A stretch of 64,000 nt of DNA from Mycolicibacterium crocinum (GTDB taxonomy: Bacteria > Actinomycetota > Actinomycetes > Mycobacteriales > Mycobacteriaceae): assembly GCF_022370635.2 (NCBI RefSeq), contig NZ_CP092362.2:992001-1056000 (forward strand), given 5' to 3'. The notes under the pieces are model-generated. The model was not told the DNA's origin. It ran no database searches and worked only from the letters and a program-made list of their open reading frames with translations. A program made the position numbers and the translations under genes. This document shows positions 8,092-19,587 of the stretch, one piece after another; position 1 is the first letter of the stretch; every line of letters starts with the position of its first letter.

Positions 8092-9866
8092 GGCATGCTC
8101 CTTGATGACGTGGCGGCGACGGGAATTCTGTTGGTGTGCTTCATGCGTACGGTCGACGCGCTCGACGGCGGTGCCGCAACAGCACCGCGCAGGGTGTTGC
8201 CTTCCAGGCGCAGGATCCGGCTGCCGATCCGCACGGACATCCCGGGCAGCCAGACGGCCGGCTTCCACGGCGCGATCCGTGTCCATTGGCTGTGGCCGGC
8301 CGGCCGGATCGTGACACCATTGCGCGACTGACGGTCGATGATGTACACCCGCCCGAACACGTTGCGAATCTCCAGATGAGCCCGGGACATTCCGTTGGAG
8401 CGAACGTCGATCTGGATGGGTCGCAGTCCACGCCTGACGGCCTCGCACCCGTGCGGGTCTCGCCCGACGACGCAATCCCGGTCCAGGACGAACCGCGAAT
8501 TGTCGTCGAGTACGACACATTCGGGACGGCGGTGAAGCTGAACGGTGGTTTGCAACACAGCCTGCCGTCGGGCAGGCGGGCGCACGGCGAATGGTGCGGT
8601 GGCCAGGACGACGGTGGCGGGCTCGTTCTCCGTCTCCGCTTCCACGACCTCCGACATCGGGAAGGGTCGACTGCGCAGCGCCCACTTGACGACGGGCACC
8701 GTCGCCAGACCGGCGGCTGTCAGCATTCCGCCGAGCAGCAACCAGCCGGCTTGGCCCATGCCCAGGCACAGGGCGCCGAGCACCGCGGGCGCTACCGCGA
8801 AGGCGGCGCCCAGGCCCATGTCCTGCAGGCCCACGTACTCACTTTGCGCGTGTGCGGGGGCCAGCTCGAAGCTCAGCGCGAATACCGCTGCCGCATGGCA
8901 CATCTCGCCGACCGAATGCACCGCCACCGCGGCGAGTAGAACCGCGGCCGCGGCCCACGTCGGCAGGTGCGCCGATACCGCCACGCCACCGCAGGCGACC
9001 AGGAAGACGAACCCGGCGACTCGCATCGCGGCCGCACCTTGCTGGACGGTCTTGACTTTGCGGCCGACCCACACCTGCAGCGCCACAACACCGATCGTGT
9101 TGACGATCAGCACGGCGCCGACCATCCAGCGCGGTGCATCGGTCTTCATGGCGATCCACAGGGGTAGGGCGAACGTGATCACCGCGTACTGCAGGCTCAT
9201 CACGCCGTTGAGGATCGTGTAGGCGACGAACGGCTTGTCCCGTAGCGCGACACCGGGTCGTGTGCCCGGCGGTGCGGGCAGCGGCGGGAAGTGCGGGAGC
9301 CGCGCGCACACCCACGCACCGATCAGGAACGTTGCGGCATTGGCGATGAACAGAACCTGGTAGGCGGCCAGGGTGTGCAGCGTCAATGCCAGACCGCCGA
9401 TGGCGGCGCCGATGCCGACACCGGCGTTCTCGATGGCCCGCAGTTGCGAGCGGTAGGCGGCCGCGCCCTCGCCGCCGACGCGGCGGATCAGCCCGCCGCG
9501 CGACGCTCGCGAGGCCGCGGTCGCCAGCATCTCCACGACGGTCACCACGACGAACATCCAGATGTGTGTGATGAAGATGTAGCCCACCATCGTCACCGCC
9601 AGCACCACCAGGCTCAGGGACGCGACCCCGCGAGGGCCACGGCGGTCCGCCAGGTGTCCCATCGGGACGCCGGCGAACAGGCCGATCAGGCCCGCCACCG
9701 CCAGCCACAGTCCCACTTCGGAGACCGAAAGCTCTAGTCCTTCGGTGAAGTACAGGACCGACGAGGTCATGAACATGCCGGTGCCGATGTTGTAGATCCC
9801 GGTGCCCAAGCCCAGGCGGCGACGCGCGCCGGGCTCGGGCACCAGGCCTGCCAGCCACTTGCCCAT
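8088..9866 (-). CDS. MFS exporter with a C-terminal FHA domain
   Basis: The first ~420 of 592 residues form a major facilitator with about 12 hydrophobic helices and the loop motif GHLADRRGPRG between helices 2 and 3. After a short linker, the last ~130 residues form an FHA domain: VVGRDPHG, then SNGMSRAHLEIRNVFG, then DRQSRNGVTI. FHA domains bind phosphothreonine, so transport could be controlled by a Ser/Thr kinase; this is inference. The start at 9866 (MGKWLAG) is chosen because it overlaps the ligase stop as TGATG. The fusion is unusual; exporters in such clusters normally lack a signalling domain. The probable job is export of, or self-resistance to, the cluster's product. Confidence 0.88.
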   Translation of the reverse strand: MGKWLAGLVPEPGARRRLGLGTGIYNIGTGMFMTSSVLYFTEGLELSVSEVGLWLAVAGLIGLFAGVPMGHLADRRGPRGVASLSLVVLAVTMVGYIFITHIWMFVVVTVVEMLATAASRASRGGLIRRVGGEGAAAYRSQLRAIENAGVGIGAAIGGLALTLHTLAAYQVLFIANAATFLIGAWVCARLPHFPPLPAPPGTRPGVALRDKPFVAYTILNGVMSLQYAVITFALPLWIAMKTDAPRWMVGAVLIVNTIGVVALQVWVGRKVKTVQQGAAAMRVAGFVFLVACGGVAVSAHLPTWAAAAVLLAAVAVHSVGEMCHAAAVFALSFELAPAHAQSEYVGLQDMGLGAAFAVAPAVLGALCLGMGQAGWLLLGGMLTAAGLATVPVVKWALRSRPFPMSEVVEAETENEPATVVLATAPFAVRPPARRQAVLQTTVQLHRRPECVVLDDNSRFVLDRDCVVGRDPHGCEAVRRGLRPIQIDVRSNGMSRAHLEIRNVFGRVYIIDRQSRNGVTIRPAGHSQWTRIAPWKPAVWLPGMSVRIGSRILRLEGNTLRGAVAAPPSSASTVRMKHTNRIPVAATSSRSMP

Positions 9867-11560
9867 CACGCGACCGCGCTCTCGGACCGGTCGGGCATGA
9901 AGGCGGCGACGGCGCGGTTCTCGGGGATCGAGCACAGTGTCAGATCTCCGTATCGCTCGCGCAGCTCCCGCTTGAGCACCTTGCCCGTTACCCCGACCGG
10001 GAAGTCCTCCGGGGTCAACGCGACGTCCAGCACGGCGATGCGGGGATGGCCACCGGCCTTCTCCAGCACCGAGTTGGCCATCGCCAGCAGCCCTTCGGCG
10101 TCGGCCGACGGATCGCGGCTGATGACGACGGCGACCGGAACGATCCGCTCACCGACCCGGCCGGCGACGATCGCGCAGTCGGAGATGGTGCTGATCTCGC
10201 TGAGCAACACCTCTTCCATGAGCACCGAATAGCCGGTGCCTTCGGTGGTTTCGATGGCGTCCTTGGTCCGGTCGACGACGAAGAAGTTGCCGTCCTCGTC
10301 CTGGTACACCAGATCGCCGGTCAGCCAGTAGCCGCCGAGCTTTGAGCGGTACGTGGTGTCCGAGTCGTTCCAGTAGCCGGCGGTGATGGACGGACCCTTG
10401 GCGCCGAAGAAGCCCACCTCGCCGACGGGTGCGATGCTGCCGTCGGGCCGCAGCGCCGCGACTTCGGCGACGGGATCGGGCTTGCCGACGCGGCGGTCGG
10501 AGCGCTCCGAGGCCAGCGTGCGGGGCTGAACAACCAGACCCCAGCCGAGTTCGGTGGTGCCGAACCGGTCGTAGAAGGTGGGCGGCTCCTGGTCCGCGCT
10601 GCGCTTGGCGAGGATCGCGGTGATGTGCGCCTCGTGGATCGCGTCACCCATGTTCACCCAGTAGTCGACGGAATCGACCATGCCGGGCGCGGTCTCGACT
10701 GCGGCCAGTTCGGAGTAGGCGTGCGCGAAGGCCATGACGCCCTTCGGCTGGTGCTGCTGCACGGCGGCCGCGAGCTCCTCACCGGTCGGGTCGTACAGCG
10801 CCACCAGCGGAGTGCCGGCCAGAATCGAGTAGGCGGTGTAGACGATGCACCCGAGATGCGACTGCGGTTGGGCGGTCATCATCCGTTCCTGGGCCGGCTC
10901 GATGTAGTTCTCCAGGCGGAATCGGGGGCCGGCGACGCTGGACGCGTGAGTCTGGGTGACGGCCTTGGGAATTCCGGTTGTTCCGGAGGAGTGCATGATC
11001 GACACCGGGTCCTCGCCCGCATGGGTGAAGCGCCACTCGTCGGGCAGTGCAGCGGGCGGCGGTGCGGGCAGGTCCTCGGCCAGCTGAATCCACTGCAGTC
11101 CCAGCGCTTCGAGCCCGTCTTCGATCGCCGCGAGGCGGGACAGGGTCGTGTAGATGCCGACCGGTGTGGTGCGCTCGCACAGACCGAGCGCGAGCGCCGG
11201 CGACGCCTTGCTGTTGATGAGTACCCCGATTGCGCCCAACTGCGCCAGGGCATTCAGGTGGATGGTGTAGGCGAACGTGTCTTCCATGTAGAGCGCCACT
11301 CGGTCGCGCGGGCCGACACCCTGCCGGTGGTACCACACCGACCAGCTCTGGGCGAGCGCGTCGATCTGGGCCAGGCTGAATTCGGATTGCGCTTCACCCG
11401 CGGTGTTGATCACCGGCCGGCCGGTGCGGATGAACAGGATGTGCGGGTCAGGGTGCACGGCCATCGCCGTCTGCAGCAGGTTGCCGCCGCCGAGTTCGGG
11501 CAGTGCGGCCAGGTGCGAACGCTGCGAAGGGGTCAGCAGCGCGTGGGTGGTGATGGTCAT
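9866..11560 (-). CDS. AMP-dependent ligase of the acyl-CoA synthetase family (possible CreM-like diazotase)
   Basis: The 564-residue enzyme is a complete adenylate-forming ligase. HSSGTTGIPK (about 190-199) is the P-loop, DRFGTTELG the A5-type motif, YWLTGDLV the Asp hinge region, and GVTGKVLKREL carries the C-terminal catalytic lysine. A good AAGGAG ribosome site precedes its ATG. In cremeomycin and related pathways an enzyme of this same superfamily (CreM, and the Ava/Cma A6 proteins) uses ATP and nitrite to diazotise an aryl amine. Because this cluster encodes both nitrite formation and an aryl amine, diazotase is an attractive hypothesis. Activation of an acid for the oxoamine synthase upstream is the main alternative. 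Confidence 0.85.
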   Translation of the reverse strand: MTITTHALLTPSQRSHLAALPELGGGNLLQTAMAVHPDPHILFIRTGRPVINTAGEAQSEFSLAQIDALAQSWSVWYHRQGVGPRDRVALYMEDTFAYTIHLNALAQLGAIGVLINSKASPALALGLCERTTPVGIYTTLSRLAAIEDGLEALGLQWIQLAEDLPAPPPAALPDEWRFTHAGEDPVSIMHSSGTTGIPKAVTQTHASSVAGPRFRLENYIEPAQERMMTAQPQSHLGCIVYTAYSILAGTPLVALYDPTGEELAAAVQQHQPKGVMAFAHAYSELAAVETAPGMVDSVDYWVNMGDAIHEAHITAILAKRSADQEPPTFYDRFGTTELGWGLVVQPRTLASERSDRRVGKPDPVAEVAALRPDGSIAPVGEVGFFGAKGPSITAGYWNDSDTTYRSKLGGYWLTGDLVYQDEDGNFFVVDRTKDAIETTEGTGYSVLMEEVLLSEISTISDCAIVAGRVGERIVPVAVVISRDPSADAEGLLAMANSVLEKAGGHPRIAVLDVALTPEDFPVGVTGKVLKRELRERYGDLTLCSIPENRAVAAFMPDRSESAVA

Positions 11561-11593
11561 TCCAAACTCCTTGTCAGTGGATGTGATTGGGGA

Positions 11594-12816
11594 CTAGAGC
11601 CCGAGTGCCTCTGCGGCGGTCTCGAGGTGGTGCTGTTGGTGCAGGCTTGACACGGCGAACCGCATCAGTCCGGTGCCCTTGGCGACGGTGGGGTAGAAGG
11701 CCGGCAGCACCAGCACACCGGCCTGCTTCAACCGGCGGGCGGCGGCGAACGCGGTCTCCTCGGTGTCGAACACCGCGCCCCGAACGGGTGAGTGCAGGCC
11801 GGCGTTGACGAGGGTTCCGCCGGTCAGCCGATCGAACTCGGCCGCGTTGTTCCAGAGCTGCGCCTGCAGCTCGGCCACCTGGCCGTCAACATGCAGCCGG
11901 GCGGCCGCGACGTTCGCCGCGAGCATCGGCAGCATGATCGAATGCCCGAAGACCAACGGGTTGGCGAACTTCCGCAGGACGCGCATGTCGTCCTCACTCG
12001 GCACCACGGCGAAGCCACCGGCGCCACCGAAGGCCTTGGACAGCGAGCCGGCTAGCACGACATTCGACGGCAGTACACCGCCAAGCGCTTCGAACGCGTA
12101 ACCGGCGCCGAGCGGGCCTTCGATCGAAACACCATGGGCGTCATCGGCATACAGGATCCCGCCGACTGGTTCGAGGATCGCGAGCATCGACGCCACGTCG
12201 ATCAGGCCGCCCATCGAGCCGACACCGTCGACCAGCACGATCGGCGTGCGACCGGTCGCCGCAGCCTGCGCCACCGCCTCGGGAAGCGCAAAAGGATCGG
12301 TCATGTCGAAGCGCTGCGTGGGCCCGATCTGATCGAGCACGCCGCGGATCACCTGGATGGAGGCGTGCGCGGTCTTCTCGACGAGGAACGTGACGCCCGC
12401 CTCGGACACCGGATAGCTGGGCAGCGCACCGGCGCCGAGCAGCGGCAGCAAGCCCAGGTGCACATTGCTCACCGACGTGAACGCGGCCACCTGCGCGCCG
12501 CCGTACATGACCGACAGCAGCTCCTCAAGCTCGGCCAGATACGGCGGACGGCCACGGTTACGCGATGTCGAGAAGTGCAGCCCGAAGCGGTTCATCGCCT
12601 CGGTCGCCGCGGCGATCAGATCGGGGTGCGACTCCAGGCCGAGGTAGGAGCACGAGACGAACTCCACCGCGTCGCTGCCGTCGGCCAGCGTGACCCGCTT
12701 GCCGTCTCGGGCGGTGATGACATGCCCTGTCAAACCTTCGGCGAAGGCGCGATCGAGTGAGTCCGAGGTCTTGCTCACCCGGGATGCGACGCAGTTGGGC
12801 CGGGTCATCAGTTCGG

Positions 12817-12820
<4 letters not shown>
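11594..12820 (-). CDS. Alpha-oxoamine-synthase-like PLP enzyme (AONS/KBL/CqsA family)
   Basis: The 408-residue protein is a class II (fold type I) aminotransferase-like enzyme. YADDAHGVSIEGPLG supplies the Asp and His that hold PLP, and AGSLSKAFGGAGGF carries the Schiff-base lysine (about K262). Family members such as BioF, KBL, serine palmitoyltransferase and CqsA join an amino acid with an acyl thioester and lose CO2, giving an alpha-aminoketone. The substrate-pocket region near residues 80-120 (FSTSRNRGRPPYL, TSVSNVHLG) departs from BioF, so an unusual substrate is likely. The ATG at 12820 overlaps the dehydrogenase stop (ATGA). In context it may extend p-aminophenylalanine or an amide partner by C-C bond formation; this is inference. 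Confidence 0.83.
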
Positions 12821-16150
<3,330 letters not shown>

Positions 16151-16176
16151 GATCGATCTCCCTTTCCGAACTTTCG

Positions 16177-17505
16177 TTAACCAGTGATTCCGTGCTGGTA
16201 GAGGACCGGCACCTTGCCGCGCGGAGTGCGGGCGAACTGATCGATGGCCACGCGCTGCACTTCGAAGGCCAGGCAGCGCGGGTTGACGATGATTTCGTGG
16301 ATTTCATGGGCGTGACGCAGGGCCGTCAGCGCCGCCTCGGTGGTGATCGACTCGGAGGTGGCCGGTGACAGCAGCAGGCGTACCCGGTAGCGGTGGTCCT
16401 CCCACAGCACCTGGAATTGGCAGTCACTCGGCTGGTGCACATCCAGGCTTGCCAGCGCTGCCAGCAGGTGGTCGCTGGAGAATGTGATGGTGTCGACCGT
16501 CATCGAATTCGGCATGCGGCCAAGGAGTTTGACCGAGCGCACCGCGCTGCCGCAGGGGCACGCGTCGCTGAGCAGCTGTCCCCGGTCGCCGAGCCGATAG
16601 CGCATCAGCGCCATCCCGGATGTGGTCAACGGGGTGACGACGAGCTCGCCGGGAATACCGACAGGCACCGGATGGCCGGCCTCGTCGACGACCTCGAGCA
16701 GGACCGCGTCCTCGTGGATGTGGTGCACCGAACCCGTCTGGTGGTGACACTGATATCCGATGGGGCCGGTTTCGGAGGTCGAGTAGGCCAGCGATCGGAT
16801 CGTGAGATTCGTTGCGGCCGAGCGCACCACGCGCTCGCGCTCGGTTCCCAGCGACTCACCGATGAACAGGAAGTTGCGCAGCGGCAGGTCGGGAGTTCCG
16901 GCCACCAGCTCGGCGCCGTAGGCCGGTGACGCCACCAACGTGTCGATGCCGTGTGCGGCGATGACGGCTGCGGCGTCGGCGGTAGCGGTCAGCTCGCCCA
17001 TCGCGAACGACAGCGCCGGCAGCGAGCGGGTGATGTCCTGGACGAACAGGAACGCTCCGTTCAGATCTCCGGGCCACAGGCAGTTGGCGATCTTGATCGG
17101 CCGGCTCGGCAGGGCCGCACGCACGCCGCGTACCCCCAGGTGCCCGACGCGGTCGGTGAAGTCCCACGAGTGGTAGAGGACTTTCGGCCGGCTGGCGGTC
17201 CCGCTCGACCGCAGCACCAGGCCGGGGCTCTGATCGAAGAGGAGGTCCGCCGAATGGGGCGGGCATCCCGCGGCCACATCGGCGGCTGACAGCAGCGGTA
17301 GCGAGGAGAAGTCCTCGAGCGAGTCGACGGCGGCCAGTGCGGGGAAGCTGCGCCACACAGTGGTCGACTCGTACGCAGCCGTCAGCGTGGCCCACAGATT
17401 GCGTTGCGCAACGGCGTCGATCTCGTCGCGGGACAGCGCGTCGAGGTCCTCAGCGAGGCGAATGCCGCCCACGTTGCGGAACGTGTGGGTCAGGTGCGTG
17501 GTCAT
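16177..17505 (-). CDS. PaaK/CapK-like adenylate-forming enzyme, first gene of the right operon
   Basis: The 442-residue product is related to phenylacetate-CoA ligase and CapK. LRSSGTASRPKVL (about 99-111) is the ATP-binding loop, STSETGPIGYQC the A5-like motif, and MRYRLGDRGQL the Asp-containing A8 region, followed by a Cys pair (CPCG). Such enzymes activate aryl carboxylates as adenylates, and many then make a CoA thioester. It is the first gene after the shared promoter, with a probable leaderless ATG at 17505. By inference it activates an aromatic or amino acid, perhaps supplying the acyl donor for the oxoamine synthase or ATP-grasp step. A diazotase-like role cannot be ruled out, since both adenylating enzymes here are unassigned. 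Confidence 0.8.
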   Translation of the reverse strand: MTTHLTHTFRNVGGIRLAEDLDALSRDEIDAVAQRNLWATLTAAYESTTVWRSFPALAAVDSLEDFSSLPLLSAADVAAGCPPHSADLLFDQSPGLVLRSSGTASRPKVLYHSWDFTDRVGHLGVRGVRAALPSRPIKIANCLWPGDLNGAFLFVQDITRSLPALSFAMGELTATADAAAVIAAHGIDTLVASPAYGAELVAGTPDLPLRNFLFIGESLGTERERVVRSAATNLTIRSLAYSTSETGPIGYQCHHQTGSVHHIHEDAVLLEVVDEAGHPVPVGIPGELVVTPLTTSGMALMRYRLGDRGQLLSDACPCGSAVRSVKLLGRMPNSMTVDTITFSSDHLLAALASLDVHQPSDCQFQVLWEDHRYRVRLLLSPATSESITTEAALTALRHAHEIHEIIVNPRCLAFEVQRVAIDQFARTPRGKVPVLYQHGITG

Positions 17506-17605
17506 GACTCAAATAGTCGTGACCTTGGCCTTTCGGCGTAATCGCCGCGAGTACCAGAATCCGGCTGTCGCCAGGGAAGGTTTTCCTACCCGTGGGGTAA
17601 GGGTC
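17506..17605 (-). promoter_or_regulatory. Promoter of the right biosynthetic operon, near-copy of 5720-5822
   Basis: Towards the ATG at 17505 the order is CCTTACCCCACGGGTAGG (dyad, 17585-17602), TTCTGGTA, GGCGATTACG, CGAAAGGCC and GGTCACGACTATT. GACTAT (17513-17518) is 8 bases from the ATG, fitting a leaderless start, with TTACGC about 18 bases upstream. The dyad lies 97 bases from the ATG here and 96 in the left operon. Conservation of non-coding sequence at two sites strongly suggests one shared regulator. Confidence 0.65.
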
Positions 17606-17614
17606 CGGGTCGGC

Positions 17615-18415
17615 TCAGCGCTGGGGGGCGATGATGCCGTCGGGAATCGTGTAGCCCTGCAGGACCCGATCCGCGTCGGCCTGCAGCCGTGCCGTCGTCT
17701 GCTCGAGGATCGTCAGTTCCTCTGCAGCGGAAGCGAATTCGATTGCGGCCCTAGCATTCTGGATCGCCTGCGGATCACCTGCGGCTTCGGCAGCCCGCAA
17801 CGCATCCAACAGTGGAGCCAGCTGGGCGGCGCGTGCATCGGCAACGGATGCGACGGAATTCCGCGAATTCAACAGCGCCAGCGCCGCATACAGGTCACCG
17901 GTCACCGTCGCCCGGGTGACTGCCGGCTGCGCGGCCGGTGGCTCGGGAACGCTCGGGGCGGGCACCGTGTCCGGGGTCGGCTCGAAACCTTCCTCGGCCG
18001 CGATCTCGTGGATGATCTGTTGTTCGCGAGCCAAGACGTCGGCCTCGGCGTCGGCGGCCTGGACGGCCTCGGGCGGCATGGCCGGATCGTTGTGGATCTG
18101 CTGCACGGCGGCGTTCACCTCCGCTATGTCCTTATCGACGCGGGCCACCTGGGTTGCCAACGTGGACTTGGTTTTCGGTGACAGGCTGCCGGTCGGTTCG
18201 GAACCGAGTTTGGATGCGCTGGCTGGGACCGGGGCGGGCGTCGCGCCGGCCGACGGTGGCGGTGTCTTGCCGGACGAGCCGCTAGACGACGACGGTGTCT
18301 TACCCGATGATCCGGCCGACCCACCGGTGCCGGTATCCGGGTCAGCGGCGGCGACGCCACCCGTAACCAGCGCCAGGCACGCGCTGACACACGCGATGAG
18401 CACACGTCTCTTCAT
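17615..18415 (-). CDS. Secreted Ser/Gly/Pro-rich hypothetical protein
   Basis: The 266-residue protein starts with a clear signal peptide (KRRVLIACVSACLALV, cleavage probably after GVAAA-DP). A low-complexity linker with two GSSGKTP-like repeats follows (about 30-70). The rest is a helical region rich in Ala, Glu and Gln (about 85-130 and 170-255) with coiled-coil character. No enzyme motif is visible. It is transcribed towards the biosynthetic cluster and ends 10 bases before the shared promoter, but looks like a standard mycobacterial exported protein rather than a cluster member. Confidence 0.75.
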   Translation of the reverse strand: MKRRVLIACVSACLALVTGGVAAADPDTGTGGSAGSSGKTPSSSSGSSGKTPPPSAGATPAPVPASASKLGSEPTGSLSPKTKSTLATQVARVDKDIAEVNAAVQQIHNDPAMPPEAVQAADAEADVLAREQQIIHEIAAEEGFEPTPDTVPAPSVPEPPAAQPAVTRATVTGDLYAALALLNSRNSVASVADARAAQLAPLLDALRAAEAAGDPQAIQNARAAIEFASAAEELTILEQTTARLQADADRVLQGYTIPDGIIAPQR

Positions 18416-18447
18416 GTCGTCCCCCGATCACTGAAGCTGGCGGCAGC

Positions 18448-19464
18448 TTAGCGTCGAGAACCGGATCTGGTCCGCTTGTCGGCGTACATCGCGGCGTCGG
18501 CCCGCGCCATCACGGCCTCGGCCAGGTCGGCGCCCCCGACCACGGCGGTTCCGCAACTCGCGCCGACCGTCAGCGGCCCGACACTGGTGTCCATCTCTTC
18601 CTGCAGGATCGTGACCAGCCGATCACGCAGGCTGAACGGGTCAGGATAGGACGACGATTCGAGCAGAACGGCGAATTCGTCGCCGCCGATCCGCGCACCG
18701 AGGTCACCTTCGCGACTGTTGGCGGCGATGCGCCCGCCAATGATCTTCAGCACCTCGTCGCCGACGGGGTGGCCATAGACGTCGTTGATCGGCTTGAACC
18801 CGTCGAGGTCGATGTAGACCACGACGGCGACGGGGTTGCCGGTGCCGGCAGCACCGGAGATCGTGGTTTCCAGCGCTGCCAGGAACGCCGCCCGGTTGGC
18901 CAGACCGGTCAGGGGATCGACGGAGGCGGCATGGGCTTTGGCGTCCATGACGTTGGCGCGTGCCAACGCCTTGGCGATGAACTGGGCGAGATGTTCGAGC
19001 AGGGTGACGTCGTCATCGCTGAAGGCGTCGGGCTCGCCGCAAATGACCTTGAGGACGCCCTGCGTCCGGTTTCCGTCGACCAGCGGGACGACGATCATGG
19101 ACCGGGCGTGGACCCGGCGGCAGGCCTCGAGGTCTACGCGGGGATCGGTCTCGGTGTCGGTGGAGATGAGGATCTTGCCGGTCCGAACGCATTCACCAGA
19201 CATGCTGCCCGACATCGCCAGCCGCAGACCTTCGGTCCCGGAGAGCGAGCCGGCGGTGGTTGTGTAGACCATTTCGCCGAACTCGGCGAGCTCGATCACC
19301 GCGCCTGGCGCGCCGGTCGCTTCGCAGGCCTGCTCCGCGACGATCTTCATCACCGCGTCCGCGGTGTCACCGGCGTCGTTGATCGCTTGCTGGACCTTGA
19401 TGATGGTCTGCAAGGCCGCAACGGACAGATCGACCCCCACGCACAGGATCGTAAATGAATTCAT
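18448..19464 (-). CDS. GAF-GGDEF diguanylate cyclase
   Basis: The 338-residue protein has a GAF sensor domain (about residues 15-165, ending in the helix LEHLAQFIAKALARAN) and a GGDEF domain (about 180-335). The active-site motif is intact (ARIGGDEFAVLL), as are YIDLDGFKPINDVYGHPVGD and the metal-site Asp, so it probably makes cyclic di-GMP. No EAL domain and no obvious RxxD inhibitory site at the usual spot. The ATG at 19464 (MNSFTIL) is preferred to a TTG 18 bases upstream. It is divergent from the exported protein at 19588. Confidence 0.9.
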   Translation of the reverse strand: MNSFTILCVGVDLSVAALQTIIKVQQAINDAGDTADAVMKIVAEQACEATGAPGAVIELAEFGEMVYTTTAGSLSGTEGLRLAMSGSMSGECVRTGKILISTDTETDPRVDLEACRRVHARSMIVVPLVDGNRTQGVLKVICGEPDAFSDDDVTLLEHLAQFIAKALARANVMDAKAHAASVDPLTGLANRAAFLAALETTISGAAGTGNPVAVVVYIDLDGFKPINDVYGHPVGDEVLKIIGGRIAANSREGDLGARIGGDEFAVLLESSSYPDPFSLRDRLVTILQEEMDTSVGPLTVGASCGTAVVGGADLAEAVMARADAAMYADKRTRSGSRR

Positions 19465-19547
19465 GCCGCTCAGCAGGGGCAATAAACAATTCGCATAAGT
19501 GCGTTTACGCGTACACGTCCGCGTTACCCACGGCGTGTGCTATACCC

Positions 19548-19559
19548 CTAGCAAACTAG
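19548..19559. promoter_or_regulatory. CTAGCAAACTAG palindrome upstream of the Ala-rich protein
   Basis: A perfect 12-base interrupted palindrome follows the -10-like TATACC (19541-19546). A related element, CTAGCAAAGTCCTAG, precedes the next exported-protein gene at 21801-21815. It may be an operator or the start of a 5' leader shared by the two genes; the evidence is only this similarity. Confidence 0.35.
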
Positions 19560-19587
19560 CGTGCACGACAAATTCGGGGATGGGTGT

